The notes below the pieces were generated by a model. The model did no database searches and had not been told where the DNA came from. It saw only the letters and a program-made list of their open reading frames with translations. A DNA stretch of 64,000 nt from positions 1-64,000 of the forward strand of contig JAFGEZ010000047.1 of the NCBI GenBank assembly GCA_016931295.1. Reading direction: 5' to 3'. Shown here piece by piece: positions 26,290 through 34,832 of the stretch. The DNA is from Candidatus Krumholzibacteriota bacterium (GTDB lineage Bacteria > Krumholzibacteriota > Krumholzibacteriia > Krumholzibacteriales > Krumholzibacteriaceae). The position numbers were made by a program, and so were the translations under genes. How positions within the stretch are numbered: position 1 is the stretch's first letter; every line of letters begins with the position of its first letter.

Positions 26290-26487
26290 CAGAAAACGAG
26301 GCGCGCGCCGGAGGCCCTCGGGCAGAACGATGTCGAGATTGCCGTGGGAACCGATCAGGGCGAACGCGCCCGTCTCGAGCACGGTCACCGCGGCGAGTCT
26401 GATCCCCGCGCCGGTTTGTTCGTCGACGACCGGGCAGCGGAGCGTGGCGGCGGCAGCGCCGCCGCCGACCCGATCGTCCCGGCACAT
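26290..26487 (-). pseudogene. Possible remnant of a carboxypeptidase-regulatory-like (CarboxypepD_reg) domain
   Basis: The frame opening at 26487 reads ...VVDEQTGAGIRLAAVTVLE, then TGAFALIGSHGNLDIVLPEG. This follows the pattern of the Ig-like carboxypeptidase regulatory domain (VxDxxTGxPIxGAxVxVxxTG ... DGxFxIxLPxG). No signal peptide, no Gly after the first strand, and the frame soon becomes compositionally random, so a decayed exon-sized piece of a TonB-receptor or surface protein is suggested. Chance similarity cannot be ruled out. Confidence 0.3.
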
Positions 26488-26526
26488 CCCCGGGTTGCCG
26501 TTCGAACGGGAGGAACGACTCGAACG

Positions 26527-26555
26527 TTGACGGGAACCGGAGAATCCGTTACATT
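26527..26555 (+). promoter_or_regulatory. Sigma-70 type promoter of the FemAB-like gene
   Basis: TTGACG (26527-26532) and TACATT (26550-26555) with 17-bp spacing. Transcription would start near 26562, leaving a 42-base leader with a GGAG site before ATG 26604. Confidence 0.65.
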
Positions 26556-26603
26556 CGCCATGTCGAATCGTGCGGACAACGATCTTCTCGCCGTTGGAGA
26601 TAC

Positions 26604-27560
26604 ATGGAATTTCGCGTCGTCGATCGCCGGTCGCTGGACGAGGACGACTGGTCGGACCTCGTCGGCACCGGTTCGTTTTTTCATACGATCCACTGGGCCG
26701 ACGTCTGCGTCGCCGGTCTCCCCCGGGGGGTCGAGGCGGTCTTTCTCTGCGGCTACGAGACGGGCCGGCTCGTCGCCGGCATGCCCGCGGTGATCACGCG
26801 CCACTTCGGCATGCGCTCGTTCTACGCGATGCCCTACGGCACGTACGGCCACGCCCTGTTCCGCGAGGCGACCCCGGAGAGGAAACGCGGGTTCTACGGG
26901 CACCTCCTCGACCACCTGCGCGCCGGCGGCTACTCCCGCATCGTCATCACCGATTTCAACGGCGGCCTCGGCGGGATCGATCGGGATTTCCTCGAACAGC
27001 GGGACTGTTTCACGCACGTCATCAGCCTCAACGGCGACGGCGAGCACACCCCGCCGGACAAGAAGCTCAACGGCCACATCAGGAGCGGCCAGCGCGCCCT
27101 GACCGAGATCGTGCGGATCGACGACGGGGATCGTCTCGACGAATTCTACCGGCTCTACTCGCTCACCGAGCGCCGCCACGGCGCCGTCAGGCCCCTCTAC
27201 CGGAAACGGTTCTTCCGGGCGCTCCTCGAGAAACTCGGCGGCTCCTCCATGCTCTACTGGAACGGGCTGAACGAGGGCGGCCGCCTCGTCGGATCGTGCA
27301 TCAACTTCATCCACGGCGACACGCTCTTCAACTGGCAGACCGTCTCGGACTACGAGAACCGCCACCTCAAACCCAACCATGTCCTGCTCGCCGACGCGAT
27401 CGAGCGGGGCGCCGCGACGGGTGTCAAGATGGTGAACCTCGGCGCCTCGCCGGAGAACGCCCACGGCCTGATCGACTACAAGGAACGCTGGGGGGGCAAA
27501 CGCGTCGACTACGCCTTCTACGTCGCCGCCTCGGGGCTCCGTCGGCTCCTCCGCCGCTGA
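26604..27560 (+). CDS. FemAB/BioF2-like GNAT-fold acyltransferase
   Basis: 318 residues with the doubled GNAT fold of FemAB-related proteins. Seen: FFHTIHWADVCVAG near residue 25 (the FxxSxxW-like entry), ARHFGMRSFYAMPYGTYGH-like core, LNGHIRSGQRALTEIVRI, then HGAVRPLYRKRFF and the second GNAT half MLYWNGLNEGGRLVGSCINF and HLKPNHVLLADAI with NLGASPENAHGLIDYKERWGG. Such enzymes move aminoacyl or acyl groups to peptidoglycan or exopolysaccharide intermediates; the substrate is unknown. It converges with the radical SAM gene at an 11-bp gap. Confidence 0.8.
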   Translation: MEFRVVDRRSLDEDDWSDLVGTGSFFHTIHWADVCVAGLPRGVEAVFLCGYETGRLVAGMPAVITRHFGMRSFYAMPYGTYGHALFREATPERKRGFYGHLLDHLRAGGYSRIVITDFNGGLGGIDRDFLEQRDCFTHVISLNGDGEHTPPDKKLNGHIRSGQRALTEIVRIDDGDRLDEFYRLYSLTERRHGAVRPLYRKRFFRALLEKLGGSSMLYWNGLNEGGRLVGSCINFIHGDTLFNWQTVSDYENRHLKPNHVLLADAIERGAATGVKMVNLGASPENAHGLIDYKERWGGKRVDYAFYVAASGLRRLLRR

Positions 27561-27571
27561 CCCCGGCGGCT

Positions 27572-28447
27572 CTACAACCCCCGCATCCACTCCGCGCGAA
27601 GGTGCGCCCCGGGATCGGCGATCGCCTCGTCGATCGCCAGGATCAGGCGCTCTCGATCCTTGCGGAGCGTCCCGGCGAGCGGAAGCCGGTTCGACGCATG
27701 GTTGCTCCGGAAGATGCACCGGTCGACGTCGAGACAATCGACGAGCGTGCGCAGCTCGGCGAGGTCGTCCATCGGCGTGTTGAAGGCGAATCCCTCCCCC
27801 ATCTCCCGGGCGAAGTCGTCGGCGCGCGGGCCGAGCATGAGTGTCAGCGCCGAGAGATACCGGGGCCGGATCCGGTTGACGAGCGACGCCGTCTCCCGGG
27901 CGTGGCGGTCGCTTCCCTTTCGTCCCCCGAGCCCCAGGATGACCGTCGCCGAGAGCTTGAGCCCCGCCGCCGAGGCGCGAGCGCAGCCGTCGGCCATCTC
28001 GTCGGGAGTGGCGCCCTTGTCGATGCGCGCGAGCACGCCGGGGTCGCCGGATTCGATGCCGTAGTAGAGTATCGCGAGTTTCAGCTCGCGCAGCCGCTCG
28101 AGATCGCCGACGGTCCGGCGGAGCAGGTTCTGCGGCGTCGCGTACGCGCTCACCCGCTGGAGAGCGGGAAAGGAGACGCCGATGTGCTCGAGTATCCGGA
28201 CGAGGCAATCCACCGGCAGCGCGAGCGCGTCGCCGTCGGCGAGGAAAACGCGGCGAACGCCGGGAAGAACCGCCGCCGCCTCGTCGATCTCGCGGCAAAG
28301 ATCCTCCCACGGCCTGGCGCGGAACCGCTTGCCCTTGTACATGTAACAGAATCGGCACCGGTTGTGCGAGCACCCGATCGTGGCCTGCAGGATCAGCGAC
28401 TCCGCCTCGCTCGGGGGCCGGTACAACGGCTCATCGTATGTAAACAT
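27572..28447 (-). CDS. Radical SAM protein (Elp3/MiaB-like fold), function unknown
   Basis: 291 residues. The cluster motif is GCSHNRCRFCYMYKG: C-x4-C-x2-C rather than the commoner C-x3-C-x2-C, at about residues 26-34. The rest is a partial TIM barrel: VFLADGDALALP (GGE-like strand replaced by DGD), RVSAYATPQNLLRR, ILYYGIESGDPGVL and ATVILGLGG. This set is typical of a widespread uncharacterised radical SAM group. No partner protein lies next to it. An AAGGA site is about 11 bp upstream of ATG 28447. Confidence 0.85.
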   Translation of the reverse strand: MFTYDEPLYRPPSEAESLILQATIGCSHNRCRFCYMYKGKRFRARPWEDLCREIDEAAAVLPGVRRVFLADGDALALPVDCLVRILEHIGVSFPALQRVSAYATPQNLLRRTVGDLERLRELKLAILYYGIESGDPGVLARIDKGATPDEMADGCARASAAGLKLSATVILGLGGRKGSDRHARETASLVNRIRPRYLSALTLMLGPRADDFAREMGEGFAFNTPMDDLAELRTLVDCLDVDRCIFRSNHASNRLPLAGTLRKDRERLILAIDEAIADPGAHLRAEWMRGL

Positions 28448-28895
28448 TTCTTGACTTTTCCTTCTTTCCGACTAAAAATGTATTTTATTAGGGAACGATT
28501 GTCTGTTAGAAGGAAAGTGCAGCGTTCCCTTCCTCCTGCGGAAAGTCCGCGATAGTGGCGAACCCGACAGGCAGGATGATATCGGACATCGTCGTCGACT
28601 GTCTGCATGTTTTCTGCATGGAGAGATCGATCGCCCGACACGGGTAACGGTTCCTTGAAAAAAGAAGCCCGGCGGATACGATCGCCGGGAACGGGGATGC
28701 GCCGCACGTCGCCCGCTTGCATGGCGACCTCTCGCGGACGATCGCATGCCCGGGAAAAGACGAATTTTCTGTTTCGTGCTCTTCGTCCGGTGTATGATAT
28801 AATGCGTTCGTGATTTACACCATCAGATTCCGGCCTTGCGGCCTTGACGTTTTCTATAGTCAGTGGATGTATCCAGCAAGCGAAAGGAGACGCCC
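28448..28895. other. 448-bp intergenic region with hairpins, no gene seen
   Basis: Contains several inverted repeats: GGGAACG (28491-28497) with CGTTCCC (28523-28529); GCGGA-AAG-TCCGC (28538-28550); CCCGGCG...CGCCGGG around 28669-28690. There is also a short direct repeat CTGCATG at about 28604 and 28615. The left end is AT-rich. Open frames here are short and without family features. It could hold a small RNA or a long 5' leader. Confidence 0.5.
28795..28803 (+). promoter_or_regulatory. Extended -10 promoter ahead of the 28896 gene
   Basis: TGATATAAT (28795-28803) is a perfect TGnTATAAT element. No clear -35 is seen 17 bp upstream, as is usual for extended -10 promoters. The start point near 28810 gives an 86-base leader. 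Confidence 0.55.
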
Positions 28896-29510
28896 ATGCG
28901 CAGGATCCAGAAGAACAAGATCGGTTTGAGCGGCAAACTCTTCGCCCAGGCGCTGTTCCTGCGGGACAGCATCGGGTGCTCGTCGGCGGAAGGCGAATTC
29001 GACCTCATCGTCAGTCTCGACAAGCCGATCAGGGATTACCGTGCCCTCGTCGTCTCCAACCTCCGGCCGAAACAGGCGGGAGGCAAGGGCAAGCCGGCGC
29101 TCGACTGGTGGATCAGGGAAAAGCACGATGCCGACTTCATCGTCTGCGTCGACCTGAGCACCCTGCGGGCCTGGCTGTTCCATCGCGACGAGATGGACTC
29201 CTTCGCCCAGCAGCGCACCTCCGGCAAGATGCACTTCTACATGTACACCGACCGTGACGTGGCGCTCCGCGGCAACAAGAACATGAAATTCGACTTCGAG
29301 TTCGAGCCCTATCGGCTGGAGAACCGCCTCTACCGCGGCGTCTTCGACGACCACAAACCGATGCACAAGCCGATCCGGCGCCGCGCCCGCCGCGCGATCG
29401 TCGAGGACCCGACGCGGAAGATCGCGCCGAAGCAGGCGACGAAGACCGCGGCGAAGCCTCGCCGCCGGACCACGGCTTCGCGCCGGAAGACGAAGGCGAA
29501 GGCGAAGTAG
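28896..29510 (+). CDS. Unknown protein with strongly basic C-terminal tail
   Basis: 204 residues, not recognised. Residues 1-140 look like one alpha/beta domain: KIGLSGKLFAQALFLRDSIG, EGEFDLIVSLD, RALVVSNLRPKQ, DADFIVCVDLSTLRAWLF and GKMHFYMYTD. The strand order and the G-x2-G...A...L, then FDLIV, resemble PD-(D/E)XK-fold proteins of the DUF4365 kind, but the catalytic Glu and the QxK lysine are not in place, so any such domain would be inactive. The last 55 residues are Lys/Arg/Ala/Thr rich, a nucleic-acid-binding tail. Start ATG 28896 has AAAGGAGA upstream. A Cas4/RecB-like nuclease gene follows 33 bp later, so the pair is probably co-transcribed. Confidence 0.75.
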   Translation: MRRIQKNKIGLSGKLFAQALFLRDSIGCSSAEGEFDLIVSLDKPIRDYRALVVSNLRPKQAGGKGKPALDWWIREKHDADFIVCVDLSTLRAWLFHRDEMDSFAQQRTSGKMHFYMYTDRDVALRGNKNMKFDFEFEPYRLENRLYRGVFDDHKPMHKPIRRRARRAIVEDPTRKIAPKQATKTAAKPRRRTTASRRKTKAKAK

Positions 29511-29543
29511 CCGTCGCGGCGCGTGCCGGCAGGGCAGGAAACG

Positions 29544-30533
29544 ATGGCCTTCCGGAATCGATTCGGCTATTCCCTCTCGCGGGAATCGACGCTGGATGCC
29601 TGCCCGCGCAGGTACCTTTTCCATTACTACGTGTCGTGGGGCGGATGGACCGCCGGCGCGCCGGCGATCGCGCGCGAGGCGTTCAAGCTCAAGCGCCTCG
29701 TTTCCCTTCCCCTCTGGCGGGGACAACTCGTCCATTACGTCGCCACGATGGTCCTCCGGTCGATGCGCCTGAAGCATCGCATCCCCGCGAGGGGGGACGT
29801 CGTCCGGTACGCCCTCGAACGCTTCGCCGCGCAGCTCGACTTCTCGGGCGATCGCCGGTACCTGACCGCGCCGAAGAAACGCGGGGGGAAACTCGACATC
29901 GACTGGCTCGCCCTCTTCGAACACGAGTACGAGCTTCCCCTTCCGCCCGGGCGCATCGAGCGGGCGCGGCACGAGTGCGTGGCCTCCGTCGAGGGGCTCC
30001 TCGACAGCCCCATCCTCGCCGAGCTTCTGGAGACGGATGCCGGAACGTGGCGTATCGAGGATCTCGACCGTGCCGAGTTCTCGCAGTCATTCGTCTTCGG
30101 CGAAGTGACCGTCTTCGCCAAAACCGATCTCTGCTACCGGGGACGGGACGGCGTCTTCAACATCGTCGACTGGAAGACGGGCGGCGGCGGATCGGCCCGG
30201 ACCGGGGTGCAGCTCGGGATCTACGCCTACTGGGCGACGGAGGTGCTCGGGGAGCCGATCGACGCGATACGCCTCCGCGAGGTCACACTCGCCTCCGGCG
30301 GCAAAATCCGCGACCATTTCGTCGACGCGGAGCGTCTCGAGACCTTCCACGAACACATCGAACGGGGCATCGCGCGCCTGGCCGATCTTGTCGTGGATGG
30401 CGACACGGAACGCAACGAGGCCCGTCCGCCCAGCGATTTTCCGCGGATCGACGATGCCGCGGCGTGCCGCGCATGCAATTTCTACCGCATCTGCCGGGAT
30501 CCCGGATCGTCGCTCCGGCTCCCGGGCACGTGA
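29544..30533 (+). CDS. PD-(D/E)XK nuclease of the RecB/Cas4/AddB type with Fe-S cysteines
   Basis: 329 residues. The N-terminal LSRESTLDACPRRYLFHYY carries the first cysteine; the nuclease core is FGEVTVFAKTDLCYRGRDG (Asp) and FNIVDWKTGG (D-x-K), followed by VQLGIYAYWA, the QhxxY helix; the C terminus CRACNFYRICR gives three more cysteines. Together these form the iron-sulfur-stapled RecB-like nuclease domain (PF12705 type). It is not part of the CRISPR locus 20 kb away. The start is ATG 29544, with an AGGA site; an upstream GTG at 29523 is less likely. Its role may be in DNA repair or defence with the preceding gene. Confidence 0.85.
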   Translation: MAFRNRFGYSLSRESTLDACPRRYLFHYYVSWGGWTAGAPAIAREAFKLKRLVSLPLWRGQLVHYVATMVLRSMRLKHRIPARGDVVRYALERFAAQLDFSGDRRYLTAPKKRGGKLDIDWLALFEHEYELPLPPGRIERARHECVASVEGLLDSPILAELLETDAGTWRIEDLDRAEFSQSFVFGEVTVFAKTDLCYRGRDGVFNIVDWKTGGGGSARTGVQLGIYAYWATEVLGEPIDAIRLREVTLASGGKIRDHFVDAERLETFHEHIERGIARLADLVVDGDTERNEARPPSDFPRIDDAAACRACNFYRICRDPGSSLRLPGT

Positions 30534-30613
30534 CGAGGCGGGGGCATTTTCCCCTTTCAATGATGCCGGGACCGCGCGCATACTGACGCCGCGCCGACCG
30601 CGCGGAGGAAATG

Positions 30614-33172
30614 ATGAGACAGAGCGAGCTCTTCAGGAAATGGGGGATCTTCCACAAGGGGATGGATCGCGAGAGCATCGCGATGGGGTTCGCGAACCAC
30701 CTCGAGTATTCCCTCTCGAAGGACCAGTACACGGCGACCGTCCGCGATCTCTACCACGCGCTCGCCCTCACGGCGCGCGACCGGCTCATCGAGCAGTGGA
30801 TCCGCACGCAGCAGCACTACTACGACGTGGACGCCAAGCGCGTCTACTACCTTTCGGCCGAATACCTGCTCGGCCGCGCCCTCGTCGACAATCTCGTCAA
30901 TCTAAACATCTACGCGGAGACCCGCGAGGCGATGGCCACGCTCAACCTCGACATCGACGAGCTCGCCGGGCAGGAACCCGACGCGGGGCTGGGCAACGGC
31001 GGTCTCGGACGGCTCGCCGCCTGCTTTCTCGACTCGATGGCCGCGCTGGAGCTTCCCTCCTACGGTTACGGGATCAGGTACGAATTCGGGATCTTCGACC
31101 AGGCGATCCGCGACCTCGGCCAGGTCGAGCTCCCCGACTGCTGGCTGAAATACGGAAATCCATGGGAGATCGAGCGTCCGGAGTACAGCTTCACCGTCAA
31201 ATTCCACGGCCGCACCCGCGACACGACCTGGCCGGACGGTTCGCAGCGGACGCTCTGGGTCGACACGAGAGACGTCCTGGGCGTCGCCCACGACACGCCG
31301 ATCGCCGGGTACGACAACACGACGGTCAACACGCTGCGGCTCTGGGCCTCGCGTGCGTCGAAGGAGTTCGACCTCGAGTACTTCCAGAACGGGGACTATC
31401 TCAAGGCGGTCGAGGAGAAGAACCTCTCGGAGAACATCTCGAAGGTCCTCTACCCGAGCGACACGAACGACCAGGGCCGCGAGCTCAGGCTCAAGCAGCA
31501 GTATTTCTTCGTCTCCTGCTCGATCCAGGACATCGTCAGACGCTACCTCGTCAACCACGACACCTTCGACGTGTTCCCCGAGAAGGTCGCCATCCAGATG
31601 AACGACACCCACCCCTCGCTCGCCGTCGTCGAGCTGATGCGCCTCCTCGTCGACGAACAGCACCTGCCGTGGGAGCAGGCGTGGGATATCACGACGCGCT
31701 CATGCGCCTACACCAACCACACGATCCTCGCGGAGGCGCTCGAGGAATGGCCGGTCCAGATCTTCGGCTCCCTGCTGCCGCGCCACCTCCAGATCGTCTA
31801 CGAGATCAACCGGCGGTTCCTCCGCGACGTCTCCATCGCCCATCCCGGCGACGACGACCGCGCGCGCCGCATGTCGATCGTGCGCGAGGACGCGGGCAGG
31901 AAGATCCGCATGTCCCACCTCGCGATCGTCGGCTCCCACGCCGTCAACGGGGTTGCCCGGCTCCACACGGGCCTTCTCCGCGAGGGGATCTTCCGCGATT
32001 TCGACGATTTCTTTCCCGGCCGCATCCGGAACGTGACGAACGGCATCACCCCGCGGCGATGGCTCCTCGCCGCGAATCCCGCCCTGGCCGGGCTGGTGAG
32101 CGGGGCGATCGGCACGGACTGGGTCAGGAACCTCGACGAGCTCCGCCGCCTCGAGGCGTACGCCGACGACGCCGGCTTCCGCAGCCGGTTCGCCGCGGTG
32201 AAGAAGCAAAACAAATCCGCCCTGGCGGACCTCGCCGAGGATCTCACCGGCTACCTCGTCGATCCCGACACGATCTTCGACGTCCAGGTGAAACGGATCC
32301 ACGAGTACAAGCGCCAGCTCCTCAACATCCTCCACGTCATCTACCTCTGGGTGCGGCTCAAGGAGGAGCCGGAATTCAGGCTTCACCCGCGGACCTTCGT
32401 CTTCGCCGGCAAGGCGGCCCCCGATTACGAGGCGGCGAAGCTGATCATCCGTCTCATCTGCCACACGGCCGAGATGATCAACACCGACCCGGTGACGCGC
32501 GAGACGCTGCGTGTCGTCTTCCTCCCCAACTACCGCGTGACGCTCGCCGAACGCATCATTCCCGCTGCGGACGTCTCCGAGCAGATCTCGACGGCGGGCT
32601 ACGAGGCATCCGGAACGGGCAACATGAAGCTCGCCCTGAACGGCGCCCTGACCGTCGGCACGCTCGACGGCGCGACGGTGGAGATCGCCGGAGAGGTGGG
32701 CAGGGAGAATCTCTTCCTCTTCGGTCTCGAGGCGAACGAGGTCGCCGCGCTCCGGCCCGTCTACGACCCCCGGGAGTACGCGCGGCGGGATCCGGCGCTC
32801 GAGGAGGCGATCGGTCTCGTCGATCGGGGATTCTTCTCGCCCGATCAGCCCGGGCTCTTCCGCCCGCTGGTCGAGCGCCTCCTCAACGAGGATCCCTACC
32901 TCGTCCTCGCCGACTTCGCCGATTATCACCGGTGCCAGATGGATGTCGACCGGATCTACCGAGACCGCGACGAGTGGCTGCGGCGGGCGATCCTGAACGT
33001 CGCGCGGATGGGCCGTTTCTCCTCCGACCGGTCGATCGCGGACTACAACCGGAAGATATGGCGCGCCGAGCCCGTCTCCATTCCTCCCGAACGTATCCGC
33101 CCGTTGGGCGAGGCGGACAAGATCTTCGGCGGAACGCCCGGCCGTGGCACGGCGGGCAAAGCGACCGGATGA
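30614..33172 (+). CDS. glgP: Glycogen/starch phosphorylase
   Basis: 852 residues. Releases glucose-1-P from alpha-1,4-glucan with PLP. Seen: VYYLSAEYLLGRALVDNL, DAGLGNGGLGRLAACFLDS, PVQIFGSLLPRHLQIVYEIN, VKRIHEYKRQLLNILHV, GKAAPDYEAAKLI, and the PLP site EASGTGNMKLALNGALT with the Schiff-base Lys at residue 672. All are intact. ATG 30614 is preferred over ATG 30611 because GGAGG is then five bases away. No glycogen synthase gene is nearby; phosphoglucose isomerase lies at 15.4 kb. Confidence 0.96.
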   Translation: MRQSELFRKWGIFHKGMDRESIAMGFANHLEYSLSKDQYTATVRDLYHALALTARDRLIEQWIRTQQHYYDVDAKRVYYLSAEYLLGRALVDNLVNLNIYAETREAMATLNLDIDELAGQEPDAGLGNGGLGRLAACFLDSMAALELPSYGYGIRYEFGIFDQAIRDLGQVELPDCWLKYGNPWEIERPEYSFTVKFHGRTRDTTWPDGSQRTLWVDTRDVLGVAHDTPIAGYDNTTVNTLRLWASRASKEFDLEYFQNGDYLKAVEEKNLSENISKVLYPSDTNDQGRELRLKQQYFFVSCSIQDIVRRYLVNHDTFDVFPEKVAIQMNDTHPSLAVVELMRLLVDEQHLPWEQAWDITTRSCAYTNHTILAEALEEWPVQIFGSLLPRHLQIVYEINRRFLRDVSIAHPGDDDRARRMSIVREDAGRKIRMSHLAIVGSHAVNGVARLHTGLLREGIFRDFDDFFPGRIRNVTNGITPRRWLLAANPALAGLVSGAIGTDWVRNLDELRRLEAYADDAGFRSRFAAVKKQNKSALADLAEDLTGYLVDPDTIFDVQVKRIHEYKRQLLNILHVIYLWVRLKEEPEFRLHPRTFVFAGKAAPDYEAAKLIIRLICHTAEMINTDPVTRETLRVVFLPNYRVTLAERIIPAADVSEQISTAGYEASGTGNMKLALNGALTVGTLDGATVEIAGEVGRENLFLFGLEANEVAALRPVYDPREYARRDPALEEAIGLVDRGFFSPDQPGLFRPLVERLLNEDPYLVLADFADYHRCQMDVDRIYRDRDEWLRRAILNVARMGRFSSDRSIADYNRKIWRAEPVSIPPERIRPLGEADKIFGGTPGRGTAGKATG

Positions 33173-33187
33173 GTTCGGCTGTCCCCC

Positions 33188-33796
33188 TCACCCGAACAGC
33201 ATCACGCCGTACATGACCCCCCCGGCCACGAGGGGAATCTTGATGTTGTCGTCGAGCCCGGGCGTGGGGGCGAGCTCGGCGAGCGCGCCGGCCGCCGCCC
33301 CCGCGAGGGCGATCCGCGTGGATGGGACGAAGAGACGGATGAGGACGAGGCAGACGGCGAAGGAGGCGAGCGCCCCCTCGACGGACTTCTCTCCCCACCG
33401 CACCCGCCCTGCGAACCTGCCGACGATCCCCGCCACCTGGTCGCCGACGGCGAGGCAGACGACGCACCCGATCGCGATCCCGGGCGGGAACACCAGCACG
33501 CAGAGTGTGAGCGAGGCGACGTAGTAGAAGGAGGTGTTCATCCCTTCGCGCTCCTTCGAGGAGGCGAGATGCCGCAGGTGGCGCCAGAAGAGATAGCGGC
33601 CGTACCGGGTGCGGAACCGGAAGACGTCGAGTATGAAGAGCAGGAGAGACGCGGCGGCGAGGATGAGAACGGGCAAGCGGCGGTCGTGGCGCCAGACGAG
33701 CAGCCCCGCGACGATCGCCAGGCCGCCGAGGACGTGCCACAGCACACGCAGCAGGTTGACGTCGCCGTTCGGCGTGCAAAGGCTCCATTTCTTCAT
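33188..33796 (-). CDS. CTP-dependent lipid kinase-like membrane protein (SEC59/DGK1/phytol kinase family)
   Basis: 202 residues with about six membrane helices. The family motif is GCVVCLAVGDQVAGIVGRF followed by WGEKSVEGALASF, and a late ELAPTPGLDDNIKIPL (the D-N pair), as in dolichol kinase, yeast Dgk1 and plant phytol kinase, which use CTP. The lipid substrate in this organism is not known; undecaprenol or diacylglycerol is plausible. Start ATG 33796, the upstream frame to 33934 being a shadow. It converges with glgP, 15 bp apart, and follows the CNNM pair on the same strand. Confidence 0.8.
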   Translation of the reverse strand: MKKWSLCTPNGDVNLLRVLWHVLGGLAIVAGLLVWRHDRRLPVLILAAASLLLFILDVFRFRTRYGRYLFWRHLRHLASSKEREGMNTSFYYVASLTLCVLVFPPGIAIGCVVCLAVGDQVAGIVGRFAGRVRWGEKSVEGALASFAVCLVLIRLFVPSTRIALAGAAAGALAELAPTPGLDDNIKIPLVAGGVMYGVMLFG

Positions 33797-33851
33797 GCGC
33801 CGAGTATAGCGGGCCGCGCCCCCGGGGGCAACGGCCGATCGAGACCGTCCG

Positions 33852-34832
33852 TCACTCGTCGTACTCGTTCGCGATGTCGCCGATGATGTGCTCGAGCACG
33901 TCCTCGAGCGTGACGATCCCCAGCCAGTTTCCATCGCTTCCCGTGACGACGGCGAGGTGGATCGCGCTTTCCTTCATCTGGACGAGCAGCCGCTCGGCCG
34001 GCGCGTCGACGTCGACGAAGACAGGATCGTGCATGACGTCCCCGAGGCGTTCCCCGCCGTCGAGCCCGAGCAGATCGAAGAGGGAGATCACGCCGACGAC
34101 CCGGTGATCCGGCGAGAGGATCGGGAACCGCGAATAGGTGTGGCGCCTCGCGTCCTCGATCGTCTCCCCCACCGTCGCCGTCGCCGCGAAGGAGATCACC
34201 TTCTCCCGCGGAACGAGGAGCTCTCCGGTGAGGACGCGCCTGAAATGGAAGACACGGTCGATCAGCATCCGCTCCCGCCGCTCGACGACACCGTCGCGCT
34301 TTCCCCGGCTGTACAGGTAGACGAGTTCCTCCCGGGAGGCGAGGAGATCGCGGCGGTCGTCGCCGGCCCCGGTGAGGCGCAGGAGCGCCCGCACGAGAAG
34401 CGTGGCGGGAAAGGCGATGGGCCAGAGGACGAACTGGAAGACCCGCAGGAGCGGTCCGACGAGCAGGGAGACACGGTCCGCCTGGTAGATGAAGGCGGCT
34501 TTCGGGATCACCTCGCCGAAGACGAGGATGAGGGGCGTCATGACGGCGGTCGCCACGGCGGCGCCCGACTCCCCGAACCAGCGGACGGTGAGGGCCGTTG
34601 CGGTCGCCGTGCAGACGACGACGGCGATGTTGGTGCCGACGAGGACGATGCTGAAGAAGGACTCGCTCGAGGAGAGCAGCCGCTCCACGGCGCGGGCGCG
34701 CCGGTTGCCCCGGGCGGCGCGGTGATGGAGCTTCACCTTGTTGCACGAGACGACCGCCGACTCGGCGCCGGCGAAGAAGCCCGCGGCCATGAGGGAGACG
34801 ACGACGATCGCGATCAGGCTAGCGGCGCCCAT
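33852..34832 (-). CDS. CNNM/CorC-type DUF21-CBS membrane protein (second copy, short form)
   Basis: 326 residues: an N-terminal DUF21 membrane domain (GAESAVVSCNKVKLHHRAARG, then FGEVIPKAAF) and two CBS domains (SRFPILSPDHRVVGVISLFDLL; VVTGSDGNWLGIVTLEDVLEHIIGDI). It stops after the second CBS domain and lacks the C-terminal CorC_HlyC domain that the neighbouring copy has. These proteins mediate Mg2+ or Co2+ export. ATG 34832 overlaps the upstream gene by 14 bp. The two copies have diverged, so the duplication is not recent. Confidence 0.9.
   Translation of the reverse strand: MGAASLIAIVVVSLMAAGFFAGAESAVVSCNKVKLHHRAARGNRRARAVERLLSSSESFFSIVLVGTNIAVVVCTATATALTVRWFGESGAAVATAVMTPLILVFGEVIPKAAFIYQADRVSLLVGPLLRVFQFVLWPIAFPATLLVRALLRLTGAGDDRRDLLASREELVYLYSRGKRDGVVERRERMLIDRVFHFRRVLTGELLVPREKVISFAATATVGETIEDARRHTYSRFPILSPDHRVVGVISLFDLLGLDGGERLGDVMHDPVFVDVDAPAERLLVQMKESAIHLAVVTGSDGNWLGIVTLEDVLEHIIGDIANEYDE

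Larger units (their letters stand above)
26093..26603. other. 511-bp region between divergent rnfA and FemAB-like gene
   Basis: Holds no intact gene. It contains a stretch readable on minus as a decayed carboxypeptidase-regulatory-like domain (26290-26487) and a good plus-strand promoter at 26527-26555. A weak -35/-10 pair for rnfA might lie near 26180-26205 (TTGCAA, TATTAC) but the spacing is only 14 bp. Confidence 0.6.

Noticed and set aside
28536-28600. Possible cobalamin riboswitch or RNase P core
   Set aside because: The GCGGAAAGTCCGC string recalls both, but the B12 box, the conserved junctions and the expected order are missing.
29544-30533. The Cas4-like nuclease as part of the CRISPR system
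   Set aside because: Type I-E systems lack Cas4, the gene is 20 kb away, differs in base composition from the cas genes, and has RecB/AddB-like features.
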